A stretch of 64,000 nucleotides of DNA from Rhizobium sp. Leaf262 (GCF_001422245.1 NZ_LMMM01000005.1:62001-126000), one strand, 5' to 3'; positions 47,345 to 56,462 are shown, counted from the first letter of the stretch. The notes: generated by a model not told the origin, from the letters alone. Translations and numbers: made by a program.

Positions 47345-48616
47345 TCAGGAATCGGTACCGCGACCGGACAGCATGCCGAACAGTGTCTTGCCACCGCTCT
47401 TGGAGCCGCTTGCGGTCATCGATGGGCGGCCGTTGAGTTTCGGCACCACCACAATGCGCTTCACCTCGCCGCGCTTGAATGCCGCAAGAAAGCGGCTGTA
47501 ATCCTTGAAGACGACGCAACCGTTGGATTCACCGCGCCGCGCCAGCATGTAGGTATGCGCCAGCAGGCCATCGCGACCATGAGGCTTGACGCCGTTTTCA
47601 GGTGTGAGGCGAATGGCCTCCACGCCATGAAACAGCGATTCGCGCATCGTCAGGCGATAGCTGGAAGGCGGCGTCGCGCCGCGCATCTTCACATGCACGA
47701 AGTCCGGATTGTCACGCATCTTGCCGATGCCGGAATGCGCCTCCAGCTTTTCGCCGCTCGGCATATGCACGACACCTGCGGAGATATCGTAGATTGCCGT
47801 GCCGTTTCCACGGTCCGGCCATGGCACCGAGTCCATCTTCGTCTCACGCATCGGATTGTCCGGTCGTGCGAAGGCAACCATCGTGTTGGTGGCGGGCGCT
47901 GGCGGTGCAGGCGCGCGTGATGGAACAGGTGCGGCAAGCTGCTTTTCCGCAGGAGCCGGATCGGCAGGACGTGGCGTCGGCTCTACGTCGGCTGCAGCAA
48001 TTTTCGGACGGAAGCTCGGCAGCGGAACGGTCTCCGGCAACAGATCGATTTCGTCGTCCGTGGTCGTCTGCGGCTTTCCGAGCGCGACTTCAAAGGCAGG
48101 ATGCTCCTTCGCCTGCGTTTCAAGCATTGCAAGTTCGGGATTGTCCGTCGTGCGGCCCAAAGCAGAATCGACGATAGCCGACGGGCGAAGCGCTGCCAGC
48201 GCCTGCACGGTTGCCTGTCCCTGCGCGTTCATAGCAGCGCCAGCGCCGAAGCGGTCTGCAAAGGCTTTCGCGCCGATATGATGCTCGGCTGCGAGACGTG
48301 TGCCCTTCTGGTTACCAGCATGACCGATTTCAGACAGGCGGGAAAACTTTCGAATATGAACGTTTCGCTCGACGGCATCGATAGATGCCCGCTCGGCTCT
48401 ATCAAGATTTGCGACCAGCATGGTGTCAAAGCGTTGCGCACCATGCGAGGCCTGCGCCATGCCATGCAGTGACGCGAAGGCCGTCACGGCACAGACGGTT
48501 GCCAGCACCCCGCCGCCGACGATGGCGGTGAAGCCGCTCAGGCTTGAGCCTTTACGTTTTTTGTTGAAGGACGCGCCGATGCGCGCATCTCTACAGGCCA
48601 CGACTGATGACGCCAT
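47345..48616 (-). CDS. DUF2778 protein, L,D-transpeptidase-like
   Basis: A 423-residue protein with an N-terminal membrane anchor (residues about 28-52, GFTAIVGGGVLATVCAVTAF), a long proline/alanine-rich periplasmic linker, and a C-terminal DUF2778 domain from about 280 (AIYDISAGVVHMPSGEKLEA). The catalytic candidates are His354 in LLAHTYMLAR and Cys367 in RGESNGCVVF, matching the L,D-transpeptidase pattern. The DUF2778 family includes Tlde1, a peptidoglycan-acting type VI effector. No secretion or immunity gene is adjacent, so a housekeeping cell-wall role is more likely here. Confidence 0.82.
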   Translation of the reverse strand: MASSVVACRDARIGASFNKKRKGSSLSGFTAIVGGGVLATVCAVTAFASLHGMAQASHGAQRFDTMLVANLDRAERASIDAVERNVHIRKFSRLSEIGHAGNQKGTRLAAEHHIGAKAFADRFGAGAAMNAQGQATVQALAALRPSAIVDSALGRTTDNPELAMLETQAKEHPAFEVALGKPQTTTDDEIDLLPETVPLPSFRPKIAAADVEPTPRPADPAPAEKQLAAPVPSRAPAPPAPATNTMVAFARPDNPMRETKMDSVPWPDRGNGTAIYDISAGVVHMPSGEKLEAHSGIGKMRDNPDFVHVKMRGATPPSSYRLTMRESLFHGVEAIRLTPENGVKPHGRDGLLAHTYMLARRGESNGCVVFKDYSRFLAAFKRGEVKRIVVVPKLNGRPSMTASGSKSGGKTLFGMLSGRGTDS

Positions 48617-49063
48617 GATACTCGTTACTCGAACCGTTTACGCAAAACCGGAAAACACCGGCAATGGTGTTGATGCCGCGAATGTCCTGCGCCAATGGCG
48701 GAGGCTTCGTTGCTGACAGGTTCAAAGCATGCCGAATTATGGTAACCAAAGTCTTTACAAGTCCCCTGAAAACGAGAGTTCTTTGAAGCTTGCATGCGTT
48801 TCTCGGGGCCGTGTCACGATTCGTCCACGTCACATCGTCACGTGGCCATCTTGGTGAAAATGGCTAGCCAGAGATACTCGATATGGATTCTTAACTGATT
48901 CTCCCCATCGACACCGCTCCCCTATATGTCGACTTCGCCGAAAATTGGCTACAATTGCGGCGAGCTTGCGGCGGGATCGTCTCGAACACCTCGAAATCCA
49001 CCCTTTTGGCTTGATTCCCGGCAAGCCAGCGGTCATCCTGCCCGGCACGTCGGAGGAAGACAC
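48617..49063. other. Intergenic region without a recognisable gene
   Basis: A 447-bp stretch between the divergent DUF2778 and pncA genes. I see no coding sequence with family features; the frames on either strand lack codon bias. It should hold both promoters. A small inverted pair, ACGTCAC and GTCACGTGG around 48828-48845, is the only minor structure. Confidence 0.5.
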
Positions 49064-49690
49064 ATGAAGGCACTGCTGCTGATCGACATCCAGAATGGTT
49101 TCTGCCCGGGTGGCAATCTTGCGGTGGCGGATGGCGACAGGGTCGTCCCCATCGCCAATGCGCTTATCGACAATGGTGGGTACGATCTCATCGTGGCGTC
49201 GCAGGATTGGCATCCGTCTGACCATGGCAGTTTCGCGTCCCAGCATCCCGGCAAAAAGCCGTTCGAGATGGGAGAGCTTTCCGGCAAGCCGCAGGTTCTT
49301 TGGCCCGACCACTGCGTTCAGGGAACCTCGGATGCCGAATTTCATCCCGATCTGAACACCGAAGCTTTCGACTACATCCAGCAGAAGGGCGAAAACCCCG
49401 CTGTCGACAGCTATTCCGCCTTCCGGGATAATGACCAGTTCGCAGCCACTGGCCTGTCTGACTATCTGGAACGGCAGGGAGTTACCCTGCTCGACATCTG
49501 CGGGCTGGCCACGGACTATTGCGTCAGCTTTTCGGTGATCGATGCGCTCGAAATGCTACCCGGCGTCAAAGTCCGCTTCATCGAAGATGCCAGCCGGGGC
49601 ATAGACCCAGACGGTATCAAGAAAGCCATATCCACGATGCGTGAAAAAGGCGTCGTCGTCATCAACAGCAACGATATTCTCGGCGTCTGA
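49064..49690 (+). CDS. pncA: Nicotinamidase/pyrazinamidase
   Basis: PncA hydrolyses nicotinamide to nicotinic acid in NAD salvage. The 208-residue protein has the isochorismatase-like fold with a catalytic triad of Asp8 (LLIDIQNGFCPGG), Lys108 (IQQKGENPAVDSYS) and Cys153 (LATDYCVSFSV). The metal site is in SQDWHPSDHGSF near residues 47-57 and WPDHCVQGT near 80 is conserved. The start at 49064 is supported by GGAGGA at 49052-49057. A convergent DUF2164 gene ends 19 bases after it. Confidence 0.95.
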   Translation: MKALLLIDIQNGFCPGGNLAVADGDRVVPIANALIDNGGYDLIVASQDWHPSDHGSFASQHPGKKPFEMGELSGKPQVLWPDHCVQGTSDAEFHPDLNTEAFDYIQQKGENPAVDSYSAFRDNDQFAATGLSDYLERQGVTLLDICGLATDYCVSFSVIDALEMLPGVKVRFIEDASRGIDPDGIKKAISTMREKGVVVINSNDILGV

Positions 49691-49709
49691 CGAAAGCGCG
49701 TTGCCTGCG

Positions 49710-49961
49710 TTAACGACGCGGAATGTGCTTTTCCAGAACGTCGATATCGGCAGCGGCATCTTCCATCCGGCGAAGCATCGCTGCATGGGCATCCTGGAGA
49801 CCCCAATTGTAAAACATGGGGCCGAGAATTTCGCCCAGTCGGTCGACCATCATCTCAGCCTGAAGCGCACCGATTTCCATGTCCAGCTCTTCGGAGAGAA
49901 AGGCGCGGGCAGCAGAAACCATGTCTGCCTTCTGTTGTTTCTCGACAACCGGGTCTCGCAT
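49710..49961 (-). CDS. DUF2164 protein
   Basis: An 83-residue acidic helical protein of the DUF2164 family. Family-like stretches are FLSEELDMEIGALQAEMMVD and LGEILGPMFYNWGLQDAHAA, followed by MEDAAADIDVLEKH. Function unknown. The start at 49961 has GGAGGTGGC directly before the ATG, a strong ribosome site. It is divergent from azlC and convergent with pncA. Confidence 0.8.
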   Translation of the reverse strand: MRDPVVEKQQKADMVSAARAFLSEELDMEIGALQAEMMVDRLGEILGPMFYNWGLQDAHAAMLRRMEDAAADIDVLEKHIPRR

Positions 49962-50101
49962 GCCACCTCCGTTGCGCGCTGCTTGTGCGGCTCGCTTCAA
50001 TGAAATCAATAGAACTATTCTTTAAATTCGTTTGTGTTGAAAACCAGCCCGCGTTAGGAGCGGCATTCACATTTTTCTTCCGGCTCAGGACCGGTTTACC
50101 C

Positions 50102-50815
50102 ATGACACATGCTACATTTAACTCCGGCATCCGGCTAGGATTGCCCGTCGCTCTCGCCGTATTGCCATTCGGCGCGCTGTTTGGCGCCGTGGCGATCGAA
50201 AACGGCCTGACGATTTACGAAGCGACATTAATGAGCGGCGTCATCTATGCCGGAGCAAGCCAGCTCGTGGGCATCGAGCTCTTCAATCAGAACCTGCCGG
50301 CATGGCTGGTGGTTTTGTCGATCTTCGCCGTCAATTTCAGGCACATTCTTTATTCGGCGGCCATGGTGCGTATCGTGCCGGAATGGTCATTTGCCAAGAA
50401 AGCTGTGGGTTTCTTTTTTCTGGTCGATCCGCAATTCGCAGAATCCGTGCGATTGAAGGAAAAGAACGGCCGCGTCAGCTTCGCCTGCTATATGGGCTAC
50501 GCCTTCATTGTCTATGCCCTGTGGATGATCTCTACGGTCCTTGGCGCATCGCTTGGCAACCTCCTCGGCGACCCCAAGGCTGCGGGACTGGATGTGCTGC
50601 TGCCCATCTACTTCATGGGGATGGTGCTTGGCTTTCGCAAACGCGCCAGCTTTTATCCCATCATGCTGGCCAGCGCCGTCGGCGCCATTGTGGCCTATCA
50701 TTTCGTCGGCTCGCCATGGCATGTCAGCATCGGCGCCGTTACCGGCATTCTTCTCGCCGTCATCCTGCCTCCGAACAAGACCGGTGAGGAGATGACCGAG
50801 GTGGAGACTGCATGA
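50102..50815 (+). CDS. azlC: AzlC-family branched-chain amino-acid exporter, large subunit
   Basis: A 237-residue membrane protein of the AzlC family, which with AzlD exports branched-chain or related amino acids. The signature region is GIRLGLPVALAVLPFGALFG followed by YEATLMSGVIYAGASQLVGI. FAVNFRHILYSAAM near residue 80 is conserved. About seven helices are predicted. The start 50102 gives the typical N-terminus; the upstream frame has no family match. The stop overlaps azlD by four bases. The ilv genes elsewhere in the window make the likely substrates. Confidence 0.9.
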   Translation: MTHATFNSGIRLGLPVALAVLPFGALFGAVAIENGLTIYEATLMSGVIYAGASQLVGIELFNQNLPAWLVVLSIFAVNFRHILYSAAMVRIVPEWSFAKKAVGFFFLVDPQFAESVRLKEKNGRVSFACYMGYAFIVYALWMISTVLGASLGNLLGDPKAAGLDVLLPIYFMGMVLGFRKRASFYPIMLASAVGAIVAYHFVGSPWHVSIGAVTGILLAVILPPNKTGEEMTEVETA

Positions 50816-51129
50816 TGGAACAGTTTTTCGATATGCAGACGCTGATCATCATTTTCGCCAGTGCGGTTGCGACTTATTTCACCCGCGTGGGCGGCTACGT
50901 GCTGATGACGCGCATGAAGAGCATACCGCCCCGCGTCGAAGCGGGGCTGAACGCCGTGCCCGTTGCCGTTCTGACCACGCTTGTCGCGCCCGCTTTCTTC
51001 GAAGGCGGCTATGAGGTCAAGATCGCCCTGATCTTTGCCCTCATCGTGGGGCTGCGCTTTCCCGGCCTGATCATGCTCGCATCAGGCTGGGCGCTTGTGG
51101 TGGCGATGCGCTATTTCAATATCGCGTAA
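50812..51129 (+). CDS. azlD: AzlD-family exporter, small subunit
   Basis: A 105-residue membrane protein with about four helices, the usual partner of AzlC. TLIIIFASAVATYFTRVGGY at the start and IPPRVEAGLNAVPVAVLTTL are family features. Its ATG overlaps the azlC stop (ATGA). Its 3' end overlaps the convergent aminopeptidase gene by 14 bases. Confidence 0.88.
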   Translation: MMEQFFDMQTLIIIFASAVATYFTRVGGYVLMTRMKSIPPRVEAGLNAVPVAVLTTLVAPAFFEGGYEVKIALIFALIVGLRFPGLIMLASGWALVVAMRYFNIA

Positions 51130-52954
51130 TATCGGTGGTGGCTGAGACCAGCCACTGCCGAACTTCCGTATCGGAAATGAGCGGCAACAGCTTTTCACAG
51201 ACCTGCGCATGATAGCGGTTCAGCCACTGCAGTTCCTCGTCCGTCAAAAGCGAAGCGATGATGAGGCGGCGATCGACAGGGCACCATGTCAACGTTTCAA
51301 ACGACAGCATCGGCAGATCGCCACCTTCGACGGGTGCCGCATCGCGAACATAGACAAGATTTTCTATGCGAATTCCAAACGCGCCGGGGCGGTAATATCC
51401 GGGCTCGTTCGACAAGATCATGCCGGGTAGCAACTCCTGCTTCGAGACCCGCGAAATGCGCTGCGGCCCCTCGTGTACGGACAGATAGGAACCGACACCG
51501 TGGCCTGTGCCATGGGCGTAGTCAGCGCCCGCCTTCCACAGCGCAATACGCGCCAGCGGGTCGAGATCGCATCCCCGCGTTCCCTTTGGAAAACGTGCAA
51601 GACTGATGGCAATGAAGCCCTTCAGAACCAGCGTGAAAAATCGCTTTTGTTCTTCCGGCACTTCGCCGATGGCAACGGTGCGCGTGATATCCGTGGTGCC
51701 ATTGATATATTGCGCGCCGGAATCGATCAGGAACATCTCGCCATCTTCAAGCTTGCGATCGCTTTCGGTAGTGACGCGGTAATGCATGATGGCGGCGTTC
51801 TGGCCCGCGCCGGAAATCGTGTCGAACGACACGTCCTTCAACGGGTTCTGCATGCCCTGCCCGACCTTGGCTCTTGTGGCCTCGAGCGCTGTCACGGCCT
51901 TGATTTCCGTGAGCGAGCCCGGCGCCTGCCCATCAAGCCAGGCCAGAAACTCCACCATGGCCGCACCGTCCTGCAGATGGGCGGCGGCTGAGCCGGCAAG
52001 TTCCGCAGCATTCTTGCAGGCCCGCGGCAGCTTGACGGGGTCCGCCGCTTCGACGACCTGCCCGCCCGCTTCGACAATCGACAATGTCAGCGCGACCGGC
52101 GCGACGTCCGCATCTGCAAGAATACGTCCGGCAGCGCTCGCTATTGCATGAAGGCGCGCAGCAATCTCATCCGGCGCAAACAGCGTCGCAAGGGGCTGAA
52201 GATAGGCCTGGGCGTCGTCGCCAACCTTACGCTCATCCAAAAACAGATCTGCCTTGCCATCGGCATAGATGATGGCGCGGGCCAGCGGGTGCGGCGTATG
52301 CGGTACGTCATTTCCGCGGATGTTGAATATCCAGGCAATCGACGAAGGATCCGTAATCAGCACCGCATTGGCTTTGCGTGCGTAAACGATCTCGGCAATG
52401 GTTTCGATCTTCGTCGCTGCCGGAATACCCGTCACATGATCCGGCTGAAGAACAACCGGCTCAAGCGGCTCCGCCGGGCGGCCCTCCCATAGAGGGTCAA
52501 GCGGATTGCCATCCAGCAGGACGACGGCTCCACCCTTTTCCGAAAGTGCGGTTTCAAAGCGCTTCAGCTCCGCCCCCGTGTGCAGCCACGGATCGATCCC
52601 CAGACGAAACCCATTCGGCGCAAGTTCGGCAAGCCATTTGGCCGGTGGCGCACCCACGAGATCGCCGCCCGTAAAAACGGACGGATCGACCTGAGATGTC
52701 AGTTGCGTCGTGTAGCGCCCATCGACGAAGACGACGGCTTCCGCGCGGGTCACCAGCGCAACGCCAGCCGAACCGGTAAAGCCCGTCAACCATGCCAGTC
52801 GCTCCGCCGATTCAGGAACGTATTCCCCCTGATACTCATCCGCACGCGGCACCAGAAAGCCATCGATACCGAGCCTGTCAAACGTGGCGCGCAAAGCCTC
52901 GACGCGGGCTTTGCCGAATTGCGGAGTGGATTTGTTGTCGAAGGACTGGAACAT
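51116..52954 (-). CDS. pepP: Xaa-Pro aminopeptidase (M24B family)
   Basis: A 612-residue metallo-aminopeptidase that removes N-terminal residues preceding proline. Two creatinase-like N-terminal domains occur (VDGRYTTQLTSQVDPSVFTG near 80; ILADADVAPVALTLSI near 295). The M24 domain holds the metal ligands in FLIDSGAQYINGTTDITRT, HGTGHGVGSYLSVHEGP, ILSNEPGYYRPGAFGIRIEN and a late Glu. The long three-domain form is the eukaryotic-like type seen in rhizobia. I start at ATG 52954 because the upstream extension matches no family. It overlaps azlD at the 3' end. Confidence 0.9.
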   Translation of the reverse strand: MFQSFDNKSTPQFGKARVEALRATFDRLGIDGFLVPRADEYQGEYVPESAERLAWLTGFTGSAGVALVTRAEAVVFVDGRYTTQLTSQVDPSVFTGGDLVGAPPAKWLAELAPNGFRLGIDPWLHTGAELKRFETALSEKGGAVVLLDGNPLDPLWEGRPAEPLEPVVLQPDHVTGIPAATKIETIAEIVYARKANAVLITDPSSIAWIFNIRGNDVPHTPHPLARAIIYADGKADLFLDERKVGDDAQAYLQPLATLFAPDEIAARLHAIASAAGRILADADVAPVALTLSIVEAGGQVVEAADPVKLPRACKNAAELAGSAAAHLQDGAAMVEFLAWLDGQAPGSLTEIKAVTALEATRAKVGQGMQNPLKDVSFDTISGAGQNAAIMHYRVTTESDRKLEDGEMFLIDSGAQYINGTTDITRTVAIGEVPEEQKRFFTLVLKGFIAISLARFPKGTRGCDLDPLARIALWKAGADYAHGTGHGVGSYLSVHEGPQRISRVSKQELLPGMILSNEPGYYRPGAFGIRIENLVYVRDAAPVEGGDLPMLSFETLTWCPVDRRLIIASLLTDEELQWLNRYHAQVCEKLLPLISDTEVRQWLVSATTDITRY

Positions 52955-53219
52955 GAACTGCTTTCCGAACTGTCTGGATGGTTTGCAGACCATAGCCCGG
53001 CATCGTCTCGATGGTCCAGATGAAAGCAGAAAATGGCGCATTGAAGCGTTAATCCGCACAGCAATTGAGCAATATGACTGAAAAACGACGACCTCCAGCG
53101 ATAGGTATGCACTCAGCGCATGTCTATCCTGACAAGGAAGACCTACTTCTTCGCCGTTGTCTCCCTTATATGTTGGTCATCGAGAGGGCGTGAGAGCCCG
53201 AAACATGAGGACCAATACA

Positions 53220-53396
53220 ATGGCAAAGTCGATCTTCCGCAACGCATTCGACCGGGTTGTTGACGCGCGCCGTCGTGAAGCAGACCGTTATGTTAGCCGC
53301 GCATTGCTCAGCCTTGATGACACGACACTTGCTGCCATCGGCAGAAACCGTGAAGAGCTGCACCGCGTCGCAAAGGGCAGCTACTCCTTCTGGTAA
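53220..53396 (+). CDS. DUF1127-like small basic protein
   Basis: A 58-residue basic protein (AKSIFRNAFDRVVDARRREA near the start, then LLSLDDTTLAAIGRNREELH). The arginine-rich helix and the DDTTLAAIGRNREEL part resemble DUF1127 proteins, which in rhizobia affect RNA turnover or phosphate responses. The match is by eye only. The ATG at 53220 has GAGGA eight bases upstream. A good terminator follows 108 bases later. Confidence 0.65.
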   Translation: MAKSIFRNAFDRVVDARRREADRYVSRALLSLDDTTLAAIGRNREELHRVAKGSYSFW

Positions 53397-53503
53397 AAAC
53401 GGAGACAGGGCGCATTCCGCCCTACAGTTCGGCGTTGCCGACTAAGACCCGCTTGAGCTTCTCCTCCCAAAGCTCGCGGATTCGGTCACGAAGGCCGATC
53501 AAG

Positions 53504-53532
53504 AAGGTGGCGCGAAAGCGTCACCTTTTTTT
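53504..53532 (+). terminator. Terminator after the DUF1127-like gene
   Basis: AAGGTG and CACCTT form the base of a hairpin with an inner CGC...GCG stem and a GAAA-type loop, followed by seven T. It ends 12 bases before the prmA stop codon on the other strand. Confidence 0.8.
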
Positions 53533-53544
53533 GTTGAACGCCAC

Positions 53545-54423
53545 TCAGTCCTTACGCAGATGAATCGTGACCCAGCCATTGCGCCAGATGGTTCTGACGT
53601 GGCTGAGATGCATGCCATTATAGGCCGACAGCACTTTCCAGCGTTGCGATGCCAAAATGCCGGAGAGAATGACGGTGCCGCCGGGTGCCAGATGCGTGAC
53701 CAGTTGCGGTGCCATCTTGATCAGCGGGCGGGCGAGAATATTGGCGATGATGAGGTCGAACGGTCCGTGCTTGCGGAACGCATCCGAATGAAAGCCAGGA
53801 GCCGTTTCCAGCGCCATGCCGGAGACGATGCCGTTCAGCCGCGCATTTTCCTTGGCAACCTTGATCGCGATAGGGTCGATGTCCGTTGCCAAAACCGGCA
53901 CCGGGCGCATCTTGGCCACCGCAATGGCCAGAACGCCGCTGCCGGTGCCGAGGTCCAGCGCGTTGCGAATGGTCCGCGCGCGCAGCACCTGCTCGATCAT
54001 CTCCAGACAACCCGCCGTGGTGCCATGGTGACCGGTGCCGAAGGCCTGCCCGGCCTCGATCTCGATGGCGATATCGTTGACCCGGACCTTATCCCGATCA
54101 TGCGAACCGTGGACGATGAACCGCCCTGCCCGCACCGGCTTCAGGCCTTCCAGCGACTTCGCGATCCAGTCTTCGTCCGGAATGACCTCTCTTTCGAGAA
54201 CAAGCTGTGGGTAGGCAATCTTCAGCGCGTCTTCGATGCGGCTGCGGGCGTCGTCTTCTTCCGATTCCAGCAGATAGACCGAGGCTTCCCAGATATCGCG
54301 CTTCTCATCCACCTCGGTCGTGGCAATCGCAACATCTTCTTCGCCGAACACCTCCGACAGCAGATCCAGCACTTCCCCGGCCTGAACTTCGGTGGTGGTT
54401 ACAAAAAGACGGATTTCGCTCAC
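53545..54423 (-). CDS. prmA: Ribosomal protein L11 methyltransferase
   Basis: PrmA trimethylates ribosomal protein L11 using S-adenosylmethionine. The 292-residue protein has an N-terminal L11-binding domain (SEIRLFVTTTEVQAGEVLDL), then the SAM-binding core: LDLGTGSGVLAIAVAKM near residue 160, DIDPIAIKVAKENA and FDLIIANILARPLI with the NxxxxP-type motif. The late strand is GTVILSGILASQ. The start is GTG 54423, chosen because the family begins at SEIR and AAGGAAA precedes it. The 3' end faces the DUF1127-like gene's terminator. Confidence 0.93.
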   Translation of the reverse strand: MSEIRLFVTTTEVQAGEVLDLLSEVFGEEDVAIATTEVDEKRDIWEASVYLLESEEDDARSRIEDALKIAYPQLVLEREVIPDEDWIAKSLEGLKPVRAGRFIVHGSHDRDKVRVNDIAIEIEAGQAFGTGHHGTTAGCLEMIEQVLRARTIRNALDLGTGSGVLAIAVAKMRPVPVLATDIDPIAIKVAKENARLNGIVSGMALETAPGFHSDAFRKHGPFDLIIANILARPLIKMAPQLVTHLAPGGTVILSGILASQRWKVLSAYNGMHLSHVRTIWRNGWVTIHLRKD

Positions 54424-54544
54424 GGCTGACGCTTTCCTTGCATAGGTTCCAGCCGTCAGCCTTTGCCACAAAAGCGGCTGCGATCCAATGGAGTGACCAC
54501 CCGATTCTCGAAAAGAAATGCGCCTGAGTGTGGAGTCGGGCCTC

Positions 54545-54661
54545 CCTCATTCCTCTGCTCGTCACAGGAATCCAGTCGTTGCGCGTCTGCGCGACGGAGA
54601 AAGCCTTTTCAGCCCAAGGACTTGGGCTCGCTGGATTCCTGTGGCAAGCACAGGAATGAGG
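54545..54661. repeat. RIME1-like mosaic palindromic repeat, copy 2
   Basis: A 117-bp element with the same order of hairpins as the copy at 733-851. The arms begin CCTCATTCCTCTGCTCGTCA and end near CAGGAATGAGG. Most differences between the copies are single bases, and several change both sides of a stem or fall in loops. It lies upstream of prmA, between it and the SCO gene. Confidence 0.8.
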
Positions 54662-54716
54662 ATAGTAGCGAAATGCCGTCTGCCGTGAAACGTGGCGCTC
54701 TCCACTTTCTGACCAT

Positions 54717-55316
54717 TCAGGTCTTGGTCAGATTTTCCAGCTTTTGCACGGCAACATCGGGATTCTCACCGTAAGCAATGGTCCCGGCAAAGCGACCCTT
54801 CGCATCCAGAAGAATGACCGAGGCGGTGTGGTCCATGGTGTAGTCACCGTTCGGGTCCTTCTCGTCCACCGGCACCTTCTTGGCGTAGATGCGGTAGCCC
54901 TTCAGGGTTTCGGCGATTTTATCAGGTGCGCCGGTTATGCCGGTGATGCGCTTGGAGACGTTGGATACATACTGGTTGAGGATTTCAGGCGTATCACGCT
55001 CGGGATCGACAGAGACAAAATAGGCCTGCATCTTGTCGCCTGCGGGGTCCACCTTCTCCATCCAGCCATTCAGCTCGAACAGCGTGGTGGGGCAGACTTC
55101 CGGGCAATGGGTAAAGCCGAAGAACAGTGCTGTCGGCTTGCCCTGAAAGGCTTTTTCGGTAATCGGTTGGCCGTTTTGCGCCACGAGCTGGAACGGAGTG
55201 CCGTAGACTTCCTCGACCATCTCTTCACGGCTCTTGGTCAGCTCCGTGGTCAACCAGACCATGACGCCCATCAACACCACGACAGCACCCCAAAGCGCGA
55301 TGCGAATATTCTTCAT
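54717..55316 (-). CDS. SCO1/SenC-family copper protein
   Basis: A 199-residue membrane-anchored thioredoxin-fold protein that helps insert copper into cytochrome c oxidase. One N-terminal helix (IALWGAVVVLMGVMVWLTTE) anchors it. The copper ligands are Cys71 and Cys75 in FTHCPEVCPTTLF and His163 in TMDHTASVILL. The length is typical. A very small predicted membrane protein gene lies just upstream on the same strand. No oxidase genes are adjacent. Confidence 0.93.
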   Translation of the reverse strand: MKNIRIALWGAVVVLMGVMVWLTTELTKSREEMVEEVYGTPFQLVAQNGQPITEKAFQGKPTALFFGFTHCPEVCPTTLFELNGWMEKVDPAGDKMQAYFVSVDPERDTPEILNQYVSNVSKRITGITGAPDKIAETLKGYRIYAKKVPVDEKDPNGDYTMDHTASVILLDAKGRFAGTIAYGENPDVAVQKLENLTKT

Positions 55317-55423
55317 GCCATTCCCCGATCAGCTTGACCAACGTTTCGAGATGCTTCTAGCGCACGGCGCTCACCTTGGGCAATTCAAGAAAGGGTTGGA
55401 TGCGGCCACCGCGCTGATTTGTC

Positions 55424-55582
55424 TCAAAAGCACCAGGCGATACCGTTTTGCACCGATGACAGAAATATATCCGTGCCGTACCGAACCCAGCCCTCGAAGG
55501 TGAAAACGACAAGCAGTAACGCCCCGAAGGTCGCGGCAGCGAAGCCAAGCAATTTCACCGGACTGGCGAGTAATTCTCTCAT
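55424..55582 (-). CDS. Small membrane protein upstream of the SCO gene
   Basis: A 52-residue protein with one hydrophobic stretch (LLGFAAATFGALLLVVFTFE) and an aromatic, Cys-containing end. I do not recognise the family. It lacks a good ribosome site, so its reality rests on the plausible membrane helix and its position in the same direction as the SCO gene. Confidence 0.45.
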   Translation of the reverse strand: MRELLASPVKLLGFAAATFGALLLVVFTFEGWVRYGTDIFLSSVQNGIAWCF

Positions 55583-55809
55583 TTCACAAATATACCCACA
55601 AACGCCCTGCTGCGAAACCACGAATTGCTTGGCCATCGCGATGTTTAAGGCCGATTGTTAGGAAAAGTTTAAATGGTTTTTGCGCATGATGATTGCAAGC
55701 GGTTCGCCAAAAGCGCACGACATGACGTCATCCGGATTCCGTTCCGACGCCGCATTATCTTCCAATTCGAATTCGGCCAGCCAAGAGAGCCGTCAGGAAA
55801 AGTACGACC

Positions 55810-56277
55810 ATGTCGAACGCCATCAAACAATCAGGCGCATATCTGGAAATCGTTTCCTTCCATCTCGGCGATCAGGAATTCTGCATCGACATCATGGCGA
55901 TCCGCGAAATTCGCGGTTGGGCGCCTGTCACACCGATGCCGCACACACCACCTTACGTTCTCGGCCTCATCAACCTTCGTGGCGCGGTTATTCCCGTCAT
56001 CGACATGGCCTGCCGTCTCGGCATGAAGATGACCGAACCATCCGAGCGTTCCGCCATCATCGTCACCGACATCGGCGGCAAGCTGGTCGGCCTTCTGGTC
56101 GAACAGGTCTCCGACATGATGACCATCAAATCCGAAGACCTCCAGCCCGCACCGGAAATCATCCCCGAAGAGCAGCGAAATTTCTGCCGCGGCATCGTGG
56201 CGTTGGAAAAGAGCATGGTCTGCTTCCTCAACCTCGACACGGTTATTGCCGACGAACTTTCACGCGAAGCTGCTTGA
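55810..56277 (+). CDS. cheW: Chemotaxis adaptor CheW
   Basis: A 155-residue CheW that couples receptors to the CheA kinase. LEIVSFHLGDQEFCIDIMAI begins the domain, followed by REIRGWAPVTPMPHTPPYVL, GLINLRGAVIPVIDM near residue 55, and later GLLVEQVSDMMTI. It is a single gene with its own terminator and no other che genes nearby, so it is probably an additional or separate CheW. The CHASE3 receptor at 9.6 kb is a possible partner. Confidence 0.93.
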   Translation: MSNAIKQSGAYLEIVSFHLGDQEFCIDIMAIREIRGWAPVTPMPHTPPYVLGLINLRGAVIPVIDMACRLGMKMTEPSERSAIIVTDIGGKLVGLLVEQVSDMMTIKSEDLQPAPEIIPEEQRNFCRGIVALEKSMVCFLNLDTVIADELSREAA

Positions 56278-56301
56278 GGCGAGTTTCGACCACAGACGCA
56301 A

Positions 56302-56334
56302 ACGGCGAGCCCCTGGCTCGCCGTTTTTGTTTTA
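56302..56334 (+). terminator. Terminator of cheW
   Basis: ACGGCGAGCC and GGCTCGCCGT pair perfectly around a CCT loop and run into TTTTTGTTTT, 24 bases after the stop codon. Confidence 0.92.
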
Positions 56335-56359
56335 TGTTCTAGGTGCGCGCCCCTCTCGA

Positions 56360-56443
56360 CGTCATCCTCGGGCCTGTCCCGAGGATCTAACGAATCCCGA
56401 CGTCAAACGTGGTCAGATCCTCGGGACAAGCCCGAGGATGACG
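56360..56443. repeat. 84-bp palindromic intergenic repeat, family B copy 2
   Basis: Same length and plan as 4889-4972: outer arms CGTCATCCTCGG and CCGAGGATGACG (one arm pair changed coordinately from CACC/GGTG to CATCC/GGATG), with inner hairpins. It lies between the cheW terminator and creA. Confidence 0.75.
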
Positions 56444-56462
56444 GCAGTATGCCTGACGCCCA

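Noticed and set aside
47345-48616. DUF2778 protein as a type VI secretion effector
   Set aside because: No tss genes, PAAR/VgrG or immunity gene is nearby; it has its own membrane anchor.
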